Shown here: one piece after another, positions 55,746 to 64,000 of the stretch
Position numbering within the stretch: the first letter of the stretch is position 1
How the letters are laid out: each line of letters begins with the position of its first letter
Assembly (NCBI RefSeq): GCF_002979775.1
Contig: NZ_PCPR01000014.1
Location: forward strand, 1 to 64,000
Direction of reading: 5' to 3'
DNA: 64,000 nt
Source: Arthrobacter sp. MYb23
GTDB taxonomy: Bacteria; Actinomycetota; Actinomycetes; Actinomycetales; Micrococcaceae
Translations under genes and position numbers: made by a program
Notes under the pieces: model-generated
The model's input: the letters and a program-made list of their open reading frames with translations, nothing else
Databases searched by the model: none
What the model was told of the DNA's origin: nothing

Positions 55746-57050
55746 CTAATCGACACTCTTGATCTTCACCACGAACACGGCCCCCAGCAGGCCAATGACT
55801 GCGGCGGCTACGTACAGCGAGACGTAGCCGCCCCAGTAAAGGACAAACGGAGAGGCGATCAAGGGGGCGATCACCTGCGGCAAAGAGTTGGCAATGTTGA
55901 TGACGCCCAAATCCCGGCCGCGGTCCATCCCGGTAGGAAGGACCTGTGTGATGAGCGCGAAGTCAACGGCGAGATACGATCCAAAGCCGATCCCCAGCAC
56001 CACCGCACCGGCAAGCCCGCCAATCCACGTCGGTGCGAAGGCAAGGATCAGCGACGCCAGTGCAATGATGACGGACGAAGCGATCACCAGGGGCTTCCGT
56101 TTGCCCATCTTGTCGCTCAGCCTGCCCCCGAGCACGCTGGTGACAATGACTGAGACCGCGTAAAGCCCGGTAAGGATGAGGACACCAAACGACGGATCGA
56201 TTCCTTCGGTTTCCTTGAGCCGCACAGCATCACTCAGGAAGAACAACAAATACAACGTGACCATGTGGTTGCCGGTGCTTACCAGCAGGCGGGTCAGCCA
56301 GGCCCACGCGAAATCCGGATAGCGCTTCGGCGAAACCCAGAAGCCTTTGAGGAAGTCCGCCAGGTTGAAGGGCGGACGTTCAGTGGGTGGAAGCTGCTGA
56401 TCGTCATTCTTGAAGAGGTAAAGCACGACGCCGGCGAGCAATGCTGCTGCGCACAGCCAGTAACCGGCGACAAAGTTTCCAACAACTACCGCAGCGATTA
56501 CGGCACCGATCAGAATTCCTACCGTTTGTCCCATGGCGGCCAGTCCGCCTACAGTTCCACGCTGTGGAACCGGGACGCGGTCAGGTATGGCGGCCGTGAT
56601 AGCTGCGTACATGGCGTTGGCTCCAGCCTGCACAACGCACCACAGCAAAGTCATTGCTGCAACGTTGGGAGCCCCGGCCAAAGCAACGAGCGCAACAGCT
56701 CCCAGTATGGCGCCCATCAGAACCCAGGGAACACGGCGACCAAACCGGGATGTAGTGCGATCGCTGAATGCCCCGAAGAGCGGGTTTGCCACCATGGAGA
56801 CGGCCGCACCGCAGCCCGTGACCAGAGCAAGGATCGCTTCTTTCTGGCCTTCGTCAAAGTGAGCTGCTTGCAGGCCCAAGAGCACTTGGAGGGGACCAAA
56901 GAATGCTGCGTTGATGCCCAGGTTGACCAGCACCACGCCAGTGACCCAGATCGGCCGGACACGGGTAACAGGCTCGGCCAGGGCCGTGGTGGTTCCACCA
57001 CTGACTACGGCTGGATCCGGCACCGGGCCCGGTAGATCGGACAAGCTCAT
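55746..57050 (-). CDS. MFS transporter (GPH/sugar-like)
   Basis: A 434-residue, 12-segment major facilitator. NPLFGAFSDRTTSRFGRRVPWVLMG carries the cation-symporter-like loop motif after the second and third segments, and GGRLSDKMGKRKP the matching loop in the second half. Substrate is unknown; relatives move sugars. ATG follows GAGGGGGAACC. Convergent with the propeller array, its stop 2 nt from the end of member 5. Confidence 0.8.
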   Translation of the reverse strand: MSLSDLPGPVPDPAVVSGGTTTALAEPVTRVRPIWVTGVVLVNLGINAAFFGPLQVLLGLQAAHFDEGQKEAILALVTGCGAAVSMVANPLFGAFSDRTTSRFGRRVPWVLMGAILGAVALVALAGAPNVAAMTLLWCVVQAGANAMYAAITAAIPDRVPVPQRGTVGGLAAMGQTVGILIGAVIAAVVVGNFVAGYWLCAAALLAGVVLYLFKNDDQQLPPTERPPFNLADFLKGFWVSPKRYPDFAWAWLTRLLVSTGNHMVTLYLLFFLSDAVRLKETEGIDPSFGVLILTGLYAVSVIVTSVLGGRLSDKMGKRKPLVIASSVIIALASLILAFAPTWIGGLAGAVVLGIGFGSYLAVDFALITQVLPTGMDRGRDLGVINIANSLPQVIAPLIASPFVLYWGGYVSLYVAAAVIGLLGAVFVVKIKSVD

Positions 57051-57207
57051 GGCAGGTTCCCCCTCTTTGAATGTTTGGATTCAGCCTAGCGCGACGGAGC
57101 GACGCTGAACCGCCGTCGGGTTTTTTATCCACATAGGCCGAAACAAGTCCTGCCGCAGCGCTGAACCAGGCGTTAGTGTGGCCTCAACCGGATAGAGGAG
57201 CAGCACT

Positions 57208-57681
57208 GTGAGTGAGCAAGTAAATACCGCCGATCTCTACGACGAGCGCGGCGAGGAACTGGAGTCCATCGCCGTACAGTTTCAGAACCTGGGCGGACAC
57301 ACGCATTTCAGTGGGCCTGTCCGCACTATTCGGTGCTTTGAGGACAACGCTTTGGTGAAGACCATCCTCAATACGCCCGGCGAAGGCGCCGTTCTTGTCA
57401 TCGATGGCCAGGGTTCGTTGAGGACTGCGCTCATGGGAGACATGATCGCGGAAAGCGCCGTGGCAAACGGCTGGGCCGGAGTCATCATTAACGGCGCCGT
57501 TCGCGACCGCGAGGCAATCGCCCGCTTGCCCCTGGGCGTCAAGGCGCTGGGTAGCAATCCAAAGAAGAGTGCCAAGACAGGTGTGGGTGAAGTGGATGTT
57601 CAGCTGGTCATCGATCGCGTCCGCATTCAGCCCGGCGTGATGATCTTCTGCGACCCGGATGGCATCTTGATCGAGCGCTGA
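57208..57681 (+). CDS. RraA-family protein (HMG aldolase/RNase E regulator homologue)
   Basis: The 157-residue protein begins TADLYDERGEELESI and has the family core GDMIAESAVANGWAGVIINGAVRDREAIARLPLGVKALGSNPKKSAK. Family members act either as 4-hydroxy-4-methyl-2-oxoglutarate or oxaloacetate aldolases (the Arg/Asp in GAVRDRE bind substrate and metal) or as RNase E inhibitors; the aldolase role is likelier outside proteobacteria. GTG 57208 follows GAGGAGCAG. Confidence 0.88.
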   Translation: MSEQVNTADLYDERGEELESIAVQFQNLGGHTHFSGPVRTIRCFEDNALVKTILNTPGEGAVLVIDGQGSLRTALMGDMIAESAVANGWAGVIINGAVRDREAIARLPLGVKALGSNPKKSAKTGVGEVDVQLVIDRVRIQPGVMIFCDPDGILIER

Positions 57682-57753
57682 CCCTCCCGGAGATGCCGAC
57701 TTAGAGGGAAAGCCGAAGAAATATTCTCCCGTCGGGAATCAACCGGGGAGTAA

Positions 57754-57776
57754 GATAGTTACTGAAAGCAACTATC
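57754..57776. promoter_or_regulatory. Inverted repeat upstream of the DHA2 efflux gene
   Basis: GATAGTT-N9-AACTATC (57754-57776) is a perfect 7-bp dyad 38 nt before the start of the efflux gene. It is a likely repressor site, but no regulator gene is adjacent. Confidence 0.55.
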
Positions 57777-57813
57777 CTGCTTAATCCACTTTTCTGCCAC
57801 CTCTGGAGAAGAT

Positions 57814-59466
57814 ATGTCCAAAACTGCGCCTGTAAGGGCTGCTGGAGAGGTCCTGACGCATCGTCAGACACTCACGGTCATGGTGGGGCTCATGCTCGGC
57901 ATGTTCCTGTCCTCGCTGGACCAAACCATCGTGTCCACCTCCATTTACACCATCGCCAACGACCTCGACGGCCTGTCCCTCCAGGCGTGGGCCACCACGG
58001 CGTACCTCATCACCTCGACGGTCAGCACGCCGCTCTACGGCAAGCTCAGCGACATTTTCGGCCGCCGCCCGCTATACCTCGTGGCAATCGTGATCTTCCT
58101 GGCAGGTTCCTTGTACGCGGGATCTGTCCATTCCATGACTGAGCTGGCCATTGCCCGCGGCATCCAGGGCCTCGGCGCCGGCGGCCTGTTGGCCTTGGCG
58201 TTGACCATCATCGGCGACATCGTGGCGCTCAAGGACAGGGCAAAATACCAGGGCTACTTCATGTCAGTCTTCGGCATTTCTTCCGTGCTCGGCCCGGTGA
58301 TTGGCGGTGCGTTCGCTGGCTCGGCAAACATCCTGGGCTTCGACGGCTGGCGCTGGGTCTTCTTCATCAACCTCCCCATTGGGCTTGCCGCCCTTGTGGT
58401 GGTCTTCATGTACCTGCACCTTCCGGCACGGCATGTGAAGCAAAAGATCGATTACTGGGGCGCCGCTGCGATCACCCTTGCGATTGTTCCGCTGCTGCTG
58501 GTTGCAGAACAGGGCCGCACCTGGGGTTGGGCTTCCGGCGCATCCTGGCTCTGCTATGGGCTTGGCGTCATCGGCATCGTGGCCTTCCTCCTGGCCGAGA
58601 AGCGTGCGGGCGACTACGCGCTAATTCCCCTGCGCCTTTTCAAGAACACGACTTTCGGATTGTCCTCACTGCTGAACTTCATCATCGGCATCGGCATGTT
58701 CGGCGCCATTGCCATGCTGCCCATGTATTTGCAGCTCGTGAAGGGTCTTACTCCTACCGAGGCCGGACTAATGATGATCACCTTCACGGTGGGCATCCTC
58801 TTCGGCTCCATCTCTGCCGGCCGGACCATCTCCTCATCAGGGGTGTACCGGATCTTCCCCATCATGGGTACGGCAGTGCTGGCCGCCGCCGCCACCGTGA
58901 TGGGCCTGGTCCTGGGAGTCGATACCGGGCTGTGGGTCCCCGGCCTGATTGCCGTGTTCTTCGGCGTCGGATTGGGCTTCTGCATGCAGCCGCTCACACT
59001 GGCCATGCAGGTTTCCGTTCCGCCCAAGGATATGGGCGTAGGCACCTCAACGGCCGCGTTCTTCCGGTCCATGGGTGGAGCAGTAGGCACAGCCGTCTTC
59101 ATCTCCATGCTCTTCAGCACGGCGGCTGACAAAATCGCCGACGGCATGAAGACTGCCGCCGCCAACCCGGACTACCAGGCGGTTATGAAGGACCCGGCTG
59201 TGGCTTCCGATCCGGCCAACGCCAAGCTCTTCGACTTCTTCAAGAACGGCGCCAACAACGAATCCCTGAACGACACCAGCTGGCTTCACACGGCCAACAG
59301 CACGCTCACGAGGCCCATCACTGAAGGCTTCGCCCAAGCAATCGACATCGTCATGCTCACGGCCGCCGGGCTCATGATCATTGCCTTCCTGATCAGCTTC
59401 GCGCTTCCTAACAAGAAACTCACGGACCCCAAGGCCGCAGCCAAGGAATCCGTCCCAGCGCACTAA
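57814..59466 (+). CDS. DHA2-family (EmrB/QacA) drug:H+ antiporter
   Basis: A 550-residue MFS protein with 14 predicted segments. Motif A reads GKLSDIFGRRPLY and the antiporter motif C region is GISSVLGPVIGGAF. The N-terminal LSSLDQTIVSTSIYTIANDL with its acidic residue in segment 1 is typical of QacA-type pumps. It probably exports drugs or cationic compounds. ATG 57814 follows GGAGAAGAT. A dyad operator lies upstream and a terminator downstream. Confidence 0.88.
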   Translation: MSKTAPVRAAGEVLTHRQTLTVMVGLMLGMFLSSLDQTIVSTSIYTIANDLDGLSLQAWATTAYLITSTVSTPLYGKLSDIFGRRPLYLVAIVIFLAGSLYAGSVHSMTELAIARGIQGLGAGGLLALALTIIGDIVALKDRAKYQGYFMSVFGISSVLGPVIGGAFAGSANILGFDGWRWVFFINLPIGLAALVVVFMYLHLPARHVKQKIDYWGAAAITLAIVPLLLVAEQGRTWGWASGASWLCYGLGVIGIVAFLLAEKRAGDYALIPLRLFKNTTFGLSSLLNFIIGIGMFGAIAMLPMYLQLVKGLTPTEAGLMMITFTVGILFGSISAGRTISSSGVYRIFPIMGTAVLAAAATVMGLVLGVDTGLWVPGLIAVFFGVGLGFCMQPLTLAMQVSVPPKDMGVGTSTAAFFRSMGGAVGTAVFISMLFSTAADKIADGMKTAAANPDYQAVMKDPAVASDPANAKLFDFFKNGANNESLNDTSWLHTANSTLTRPITEGFAQAIDIVMLTAAGLMIIAFLISFALPNKKLTDPKAAAKESVPAH

Positions 59467-59800
59467 GCTCACACGCTAGCCACTGAGTTCACGCAACACG
59501 AAGAACGGCAGGAAGTCTCCGGACTGCCTGCCGTTCTTGTGCTTTGCGTTCAATTAGTTCCGCCAACGGGTGCCACTTCCGGCACTCGAGGCTACGCGGA
59601 GGCACCACCCAGCGATCTCACAGCTGCCAAACAGCTGCGAATACGTTAACAACGTGAAGGCAATGTCACGTCGGTCACTTGACTGGAACTGTAGCGATAT
59701 GACGTGCCACACTGTTTAGCGCGAGTGCACCGGCGTCCCCGTCGGACCGCCGACGACGTCCCGCACATCGCTTCCACCCCCCATTCCCTAAGGGAGACCC
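59467..59800. other. Intergenic stretch before the sugar porter gene
   Basis: About 330 bases with the terminator at 59501-59538 and, nearer the sugar porter, a TGTCACGTC...GACGTGCCACA imperfect dyad (about 59662-59715) that could be an operator. I see no gene. A GGGAGA site precedes the ATG at 59801. Confidence 0.5.
59501..59538 (+). terminator. Terminator after the DHA2 efflux gene
   Basis: AAGAACGGCAGG (59501-59512) pairs with CCTGCCGTTCTT (59527-59538) around a 14-nt loop, with inner AGTC/GACT pairing. Confidence 0.75.
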
Positions 59801-61270
59801 ATGTCCAGTTCCAGCACCGAAGGCGCGCCCCCAGTTTCACGGAAGGTGATCGGCCTGGCCGTTGCCGGCGCGGTGGGAGGATTCCTCTTCGGCTTCGATT
59901 CGTCCGTGGTCAATGGCGCCGTGGATGCGATGGCTGACGAGTTCGTCATGAGCGAGGCAGTCACAGGATTTGCCGTCGCCGTTGCCTTGCTGGGCTGTGC
60001 CGCCGGCGCCTACTTCGCCGGCAAGATAGCCGACCGATACGGACGCATCCCCGCTATGAAGATCGGTGCGCTGCTCTTCCTGGTGAGCGCCGTGGGGACG
60101 GGCCTCGCCTTTGGCGTGTGGGACCTCATCTTCTGGCGCTTGGTAGGTGGCTTGGGCATCGGTCTTGCCTCCGTTATTGCCCCGGCCTACATCTCCGAAA
60201 TCTCGCCCAGGCACGTACGTGGCCGCTTGGCTTCGCTCCAGCAGCTCGCCATCACCACGGGCATCTTCGCAGCACTCCTCTCCGACGCGGTGTTGGCCAA
60301 CTCGGCCGGCGGCGCCGGTGGCACGTTGTGGCTGGGCATTGAAGCCTGGCGCTGGATGTTCATCGCCTGCGCCGTGCCCGCCACAGTGTATGGCTGGATC
60401 GCTTTCCGCCTCCCGGAGTCCCCGCACTTCCTGGTACTCAACGGCAAGGAAGACCAGGCCCGCAGCATCTTCAACAAGATCATCCCGGGCGACGACATCG
60501 AGCGGCACATCCGCGAGATCCGCGAATCCATCCAGGAAGAAAAGCTCTCCACCAAGAAGGGCTCCCTCCGCGGCAACAGGTTCGGGCTTCTTCCAGTGGT
60601 TTGGATCGGCATCATCCTCTCCGTCCTGCAGCAGTTCGTCGGCATCAACGTGATCTTCTACTACTCCACTACACTGTGGAAGGCCGTCGGGTTCCAGGAA
60701 AAGGACTCGCTGACCATCTCCGTGGCCACCTCCGTCACGAACATCCTGGTGACCCTTGTTGCCATCGCCCTGGTGGACCGTATTGGCCGCCGGCCCATCC
60801 TGCTCACCGGTTCCATCGGCATGGCAGCGTCCCTCGGCGTCATGGCGTTGGCCTTCTCTTCCGCAGTTGGTTCGGGCTCCGAGATCAGCCTCCCCGGCGC
60901 GTGGGGGCCGGTAGCCTTGGTCGCAGCCAACGTCTTCGTGATCAGCTTCGGTGCCTCGTGGGGTCCGCTCGTATGGGTGCTGTTGGGCGAAATCTTCCCG
61001 TCCCGCATCCGTGCACGTGCCCTCGGCCTGGCCGCAGCGGCGCAGTGGATCGCGAATTTTGCCATCACGCTCAGCTTCCCCATCATGGCGGCAGGTTCGC
61101 TGCCGCTGACGTACGCCATGTACGCGGCGTTCGCTGCGGCGTCGTTCTTCTTCGTCATGTTCAAGGTCCCGGAGACCAACGGCATGTCCTTGGAACAGGC
61201 CGAAACCCTGTTCGTTCCCAAGGGAGCACCGGTGGCACCCTTGCCAGTCAGCAAGGACGAATCGAAGTAG
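59801..61270 (+). CDS. Sugar porter family MFS transporter
   Basis: The 489-residue, 12-segment protein has all the sugar-porter signatures: GGFLFGFDSSVVNGA, KIADRYGRIPAM, VIAPAYISEISPRHVRGRLASLQQL, RLPESPHFL, QQFVGINVIFYYS, DRIGRRP and WVLLGEIFPSRIRA. It imports a monosaccharide or polyol, probably with protons. Given the fucose module some 45 kb away, L-fucose is one candidate, but the sequence does not tell. ATG 59801 follows GGGAGACCC. Confidence 0.9.
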   Translation: MSSSSTEGAPPVSRKVIGLAVAGAVGGFLFGFDSSVVNGAVDAMADEFVMSEAVTGFAVAVALLGCAAGAYFAGKIADRYGRIPAMKIGALLFLVSAVGTGLAFGVWDLIFWRLVGGLGIGLASVIAPAYISEISPRHVRGRLASLQQLAITTGIFAALLSDAVLANSAGGAGGTLWLGIEAWRWMFIACAVPATVYGWIAFRLPESPHFLVLNGKEDQARSIFNKIIPGDDIERHIREIRESIQEEKLSTKKGSLRGNRFGLLPVVWIGIILSVLQQFVGINVIFYYSTTLWKAVGFQEKDSLTISVATSVTNILVTLVAIALVDRIGRRPILLTGSIGMAASLGVMALAFSSAVGSGSEISLPGAWGPVALVAANVFVISFGASWGPLVWVLLGEIFPSRIRARALGLAAAAQWIANFAITLSFPIMAAGSLPLTYAMYAAFAAASFFFVMFKVPETNGMSLEQAETLFVPKGAPVAPLPVSKDESK

Positions 61271-61278
61271 CGCACAAG

Positions 61279-61320
61279 AAAGCCCGGCGGATTTGACCAG
61301 TTCAATTCCGCCGGGCTTTT
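61279..61320 (+). terminator. Terminator between sugar porter and DHA1 genes
   Basis: AAAGCCCGGCGGA (61279-61291) pairs with TCCGCCGGGCTTT (61307-61319), with A and T runs at the outer ends. It is suited to both convergent genes. Confidence 0.85.
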
Positions 61321-61336
61321 CGTGTTTACGGGAGAG

Positions 61337-62575
61337 TTACACCAGGTGCGGCTCGTGGGATTTCAGGTAGCCACGCCCTCCGACAGCAACAAGGATGGCG
61401 ATGACCATGGCCACCGCGCCGGCGAAGAACGGCACCTGAGGGCCGAAGTGCTCGCCGAGCTGGGCCGCCGCGAACGGTGCCAGCGCGCCGCCCATCCAGC
61501 GCACAAAGTTATAACCGGCCGAAGCAACGGGACGGGGTGAATCAGAGACGCCCATGGCCAGTTCCGTATAGACCGTGTTGTTGATGCCGAGTAAGGCGCC
61601 GGCCACGATGACAAGCACGACGACGGCCGTCACCGAGTGCCCGGCTGCCAGTCCCAGGCCGATCAGGTCGAGCATGAGCGCAGCCAGTGTGCCGGTGAGG
61701 ACTTTGACGGCGCCGAACCGCTTCTGGAGCACGGGTGCAACGAACACCGAGAAGACGGCCACGGCAACACCCCAACCGAAGAACACTCCCCCAATGCCAT
61801 AGGCGTCCATGCCCAGGATGAACGGAGTGAAGGCGAGGATGGTGAAGAAGCCGTAGTTGTAGAACAGCGCGCTGGCGGCGGTTGTCCGGAGGCCCTTGTG
61901 TCCCAGTGCCAGCAAGGGATCCCGGAGGCGGGACTTTTCAGCCGGGGCCGGTGTTTTGGGAAGCAATGCCAGCAACGCGATGAAGGCGGCGGCCATGAGA
62001 ACTGCGGTGCCGAAGAACGGAGCCCGCCACTGCCAGCCGCCCAGCAGGGCACCCAGCAACGGGCCGAGGGAAATACCCAGGCCGAGCGCTGCTTCGTAAA
62101 GGATGATGGCAGTCCCGGTTCCACCACTGGCGACGCCTACGATCACTGCCAAAGCTGTTGCTACGAACAACGCGTTACCTAGACCCCAACCCGCCCGGAA
62201 TCCCACCAGTTGCTCGACACTTCCGGAGAGACCAGAAAGTGATGCGAACACCACGATGATGGCCAAACCGATCAGCAGCGTCTTCTTTCCACCAATCCTT
62301 GAGGACACGAATCCGCTGATCAACATGGCGATTGCGGTGACCAGGAAATAGCTGGTGAACAGCAACGAGACTTCACTGGTGGATGCCTCAAGATTCTTGG
62401 CAATCGCGGGGAGGATCGGGTCTACGAGCCCTATGCCCATGAACGCGAAGACGGCCGCGAGCGCAGTCGCCCACACAGCTTTGGGCTGCTTGAGGAGGGA
62501 AGCTTTCTCGGCCTCCAGGGTGGTTTCGATGGTTGTTTCGGCGCTTGCTGAAGCGTCAGCCAACTGGCGTGACAT
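61337..62575 (-). CDS. DHA1-family MFS efflux transporter
   Basis: A 412-residue, 12-segment MFS protein. FMGIGLVDPILPAIAKNL in segment 1, SGFVSSRIGGKKTLL as motif A and YEAALGLGISLGPLLGALLGG as antiporter motif C point to drug efflux. ATG follows AAGGAG. It lies 30 nt downstream of a MarR gene on the same strand, so it is probably in the same operon and induced when the MarR protein binds a toxic compound. Confidence 0.86.
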   Translation of the reverse strand: MSRQLADASASAETTIETTLEAEKASLLKQPKAVWATALAAVFAFMGIGLVDPILPAIAKNLEASTSEVSLLFTSYFLVTAIAMLISGFVSSRIGGKKTLLIGLAIIVVFASLSGLSGSVEQLVGFRAGWGLGNALFVATALAVIVGVASGGTGTAIILYEAALGLGISLGPLLGALLGGWQWRAPFFGTAVLMAAAFIALLALLPKTPAPAEKSRLRDPLLALGHKGLRTTAASALFYNYGFFTILAFTPFILGMDAYGIGGVFFGWGVAVAVFSVFVAPVLQKRFGAVKVLTGTLAALMLDLIGLGLAAGHSVTAVVVLVIVAGALLGINNTVYTELAMGVSDSPRPVASAGYNFVRWMGGALAPFAAAQLGEHFGPQVPFFAGAVAMVIAILVAVGGRGYLKSHEPHLV

Positions 62576-62605
62576 TCAATTGCTCCTTGTCGGTGCTATT
62601 TCTGT

Positions 62606-63046
62606 TTAGTTCTGGAACGAGCTGTTGAGCTTGGCGATCACGGGCAACGCGGACGCGAGATGCTCGATTTCGTCACTGCTGAGGCCTTGGAGCAGTTCGG
62701 CCACCATGGCGTTTCGCCGCTGGTTGGCGGATTCGACGGCGGCCGTCCCTGCTTGCGTGATGGCTACTTGGACGGCCCGTGAGTCGTCGGGGTCAGGCTG
62801 TCGGGTGACCAAGCCCGCCCGCTCGAGTTTGATGATTTGTTCCGTAGCGCTGGGGACTTTGATGCCCAGGTTCTTGGCGATATCGCCTACGCGGAGGCCG
62901 CCGTCGGAAATCATGGACAGCAGGCTGAGCTGCGCGGCAGTGAGCTCACCCTCCGGGTCGAGGCGACGGAACATGTACACGCCGAGCCGAAGCGATTCGC
63001 GGAATTCCTGGGCGAGGTCCAGCAGCCGGGGATCAAAGGTGTTCAT
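62606..63046 (-). CDS. MarR-family transcriptional regulator
   Basis: The 146-residue winged-helix protein has LTAAQLSLLSMISDGGLRVGDIAKNLGIKVPSATEQIIKLERAGLVTRQPDPDDSRAVQVAIT, the full MarR DNA-binding domain with the DxR wing. It should repress itself and the downstream efflux gene through the two TTAGG-N3-CCTAA boxes immediately upstream. No ribosome site is seen before the ATG, so the transcript may be leaderless. Confidence 0.9.
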   Translation of the reverse strand: MNTFDPRLLDLAQEFRESLRLGVYMFRRLDPEGELTAAQLSLLSMISDGGLRVGDIAKNLGIKVPSATEQIIKLERAGLVTRQPDPDDSRAVQVAITQAGTAAVESANQRRNAMVAELLQGLSSDEIEHLASALPVIAKLNSSFQN

Positions 63047-63048
63047 AT

Positions 63049-63077
63049 TTAGGTAGCCTAATAGTTAGGGTACCTAA
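63049..63077. promoter_or_regulatory. Two MarR operator boxes
   Basis: TTAGGTAGCCTAA (63049-63061) and TTAGGGTACCTAA (63065-63077) are two 13-bp sites with perfect TTAGG/CCTAA arms, 16 bp apart, beginning 3 nt before the MarR start codon. Confidence 0.82.
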
Positions 63078-63094
63078 ATGTCAACGTCAAATGC

Positions 63095-63162
63095 ACCCAA
63101 GTAGGTCGCAGATCAGGTCGTTCTCAGCGCTGGGAACGACCTGAACTGCTACTCAGTTGGGT
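63095..63162. repeat. Palindromic element related to the one at 8776-8841
   Basis: An inner perfect stem CAGGTCGTTC/GAACGACCTG (63115-63144) is enclosed by ACCCAAGTAG (63095-63104) and GCTACTCAGTTGGGT (63148-63162). The right arm shares TACTCAGTTGGG with the element at 8830-8841. It lies at the end of the GNAT gene and may also terminate it. Confidence 0.6.
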
Positions 63163-63668
63163 CAGAACGTGAGCTTCATGCCCTCATGGCTCGCGACAAA
63201 TCCCAGGCGTTCATAAAAGCGATGGGCCGCAACCCGCGACTTGTCCGTGGTGAGCTGCATCAGCGAACATCCACGCTCCCGGGCCTGGTCGATGGCCCAC
63301 TGAATCATCAACGCGCCAACACCCTGGCCCCGCAGCGCGTCAGAGACCCGAACGGCTTCGATCTGCGCACGCCAGGACCCCTTGCGGGATAGGCCCGGAA
63401 TGTAGCTGACCTGGAACGTGGCAACCACCTCGCCGCCCAGCTCGCCCACTACCAAAAGGTGCGCCGGGTCGGCGTCGATCGCGTCAAAAGCCCGCTCGTA
63501 CGGGGCTAAATCATCGGTGGCCTCACGCGTGGCGCCCAGCTGATCATCCACGAGCAGCTCGAGGATGCGCGGCACGTCGCCCTTGCGGGCATGCCGGAGG
63601 GTAAAGGTTCCACTCTCGACGGCGGCGGTCAGCAGGGCGGGTTCGGCGCGGGATTGGGTAGTCACCAC
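63162..63668 (-). CDS. GNAT-family N-acetyltransferase
   Basis: The 168-residue single GNAT domain has FTLRHARKGDVPRILELL, the acetyl-CoA loop LRGQGVGALMIQWAI and the C-terminal AHRFYERLGFVASHEGMKL. The substrate is unknown. The start is GTG 63668. It is divergent from the PadR gene. Confidence 0.87.
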   Translation of the reverse strand: MVTTQSRAEPALLTAAVESGTFTLRHARKGDVPRILELLVDDQLGATREATDDLAPYERAFDAIDADPAHLLVVGELGGEVVATFQVSYIPGLSRKGSWRAQIEAVRVSDALRGQGVGALMIQWAIDQARERGCSLMQLTTDKSRVAAHRFYERLGFVASHEGMKLTF

Positions 63669-63702
63669 CCCAGCATGCCACTCCGGCCAAAATACTTCGG
63701 AA

Positions 63703-63763
63703 CTCAGTATTGCTAAGTACCGGTACCTAGTTCTACTATGTAGTGGTAGCTAGTAATACTGAG
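63703..63763. promoter_or_regulatory. PadR operator-like inverted repeat
   Basis: CTCAGTATTGCTA (63703-63715) and TAGTAATACTGAG (63751-63763) are inverted copies with one mismatch, with GTACCGGTAC between them. They lie just before the PadR start, as expected for an autoregulated PadR gene that may also control the divergent GNAT gene. Confidence 0.6.
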
Positions 63764-63781
63764 TAGCGAGGGAGGTGTCCG

Positions 63782-64000
63782 ATGGGCAAGCAAATGACGG
63801 AGATGCTCAAAGGCACATTGGAGGGCATTGTTCTGGCCCTCCTGACCGGGAAAGCAGCGTACGGATACGAGATCACCACGCAGCTCCGGGAGCAGGGATT
63901 TACAGAGATCGCTGAAGGCACCGTATACGCGCTGCTGGTCAGGATCGAGCAAAAGGGGCTGGTGGACGTTGAAAAGCGCCCGTCCGAAAAGGGGCCGCCC
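63782..64000 (+). CDS. PadR-family transcriptional regulator, cut by the window end
   Basis: The first 73 residues are present: LKGTLEGIVLALLTGKAAYGYEITTQLREQGFTEIAEGTVYALLVRIEQKGLVDVEKRPSEKGPP, that is, PF03551-type winged helix with the family hallmarks AYGYEI and EGTVY. The C-terminus lies outside the window, and with it probably the membrane or efflux partner usual for PadR genes. Confidence 0.88.
   Translation, partial: MGKQMTEMLKGTLEGIVLALLTGKAAYGYEITTQLREQGFTEIAEGTVYALLVRIEQKGLVDVEKRPSEKGPP

Overview
The window is a high-GC chromosomal segment from an actinobacterium. Protein content, codon bias, leaderless starts and gene families (soxBDAG next to creatinase, LtrA, DUF4383, DUF456) suggest Arthrobacter or Paenarthrobacter; this is inference from family resemblance, not a database match. 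I found no tRNA, rRNA, insertion sequence, prophage or true CRISPR array. Most of the window is transport and catabolism arranged as regulator-plus-operon modules.

Layout. 0-4 kb: a DUF3817 membrane protein, a 2H phosphoesterase-like protein and a GIY-YIG-like protein, then a hipBA toxin-antitoxin pair behind three evenly spaced 18-bp palindromes. 3.8-8.7 kb: a GntR/FadR regulator with asparaginase, aspartase and an asparagine permease (asparagine to aspartate to fumarate). 8.9-16.1 kb: a complete non-phosphorylative L-fucose pathway in two divergent operons (fuconate dehydratase, GH29 fucosidase, mutarotase, fucose dehydrogenase and lactonase on the minus strand; FAH-family hydrolase and SDR dehydrogenase on the plus strand). 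A FadR-type regulator lies beyond the minus operon, and an ACATCCGA motif marks all three promoters. 16.1-30.1 kb: a secreted propeller protein, a GNAT-AAA+ fusion, LtrA, a small alarmone-hydrolase-like HD protein, an SDR/TetR pair, a serine hydrolase, GluQ-RS, two tail-to-tail Lrp regulators, a LysE exporter, an ArsR-SRPBCC pair, a protein of unknown function, DUF4383 and IclR.

30.2-43.3 kb is a creatine/sarcosine module. Creatinase and an MHS-type MFS transporter are on the minus strand; a GntR regulator diverges from glyA-soxB-soxD-soxA-soxG-sdaA-purU. Together they would take creatine to sarcosine, glycine, serine and pyruvate while recycling folate one-carbon units. Between the arms lies an array of 32-nt-period repeats (two inverted copies, then 3+3 direct copies). 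43.4-47.9 kb: DUF456, a secreted alkaline-phosphatase-superfamily enzyme, malic enzyme and TetR.

48.1-55.7 kb is the most unusual region: five consecutive paralogous genes, with a sixth at 16.1-17.3 kb, for secreted proteins. Each has a variable N-terminus followed by exactly five blades of about 49 residues. The blade pattern and the way the chain ends after a GWGWxxFxAVF strand recall the five-bladed tachylectin-2 lectin, with a Ca-type DxDxDG loop added per blade. 55.7-64 kb: four MFS transporters, RraA, a MarR regulator with two perfect operators, a GNAT protein, and a PadR regulator cut by the window end.
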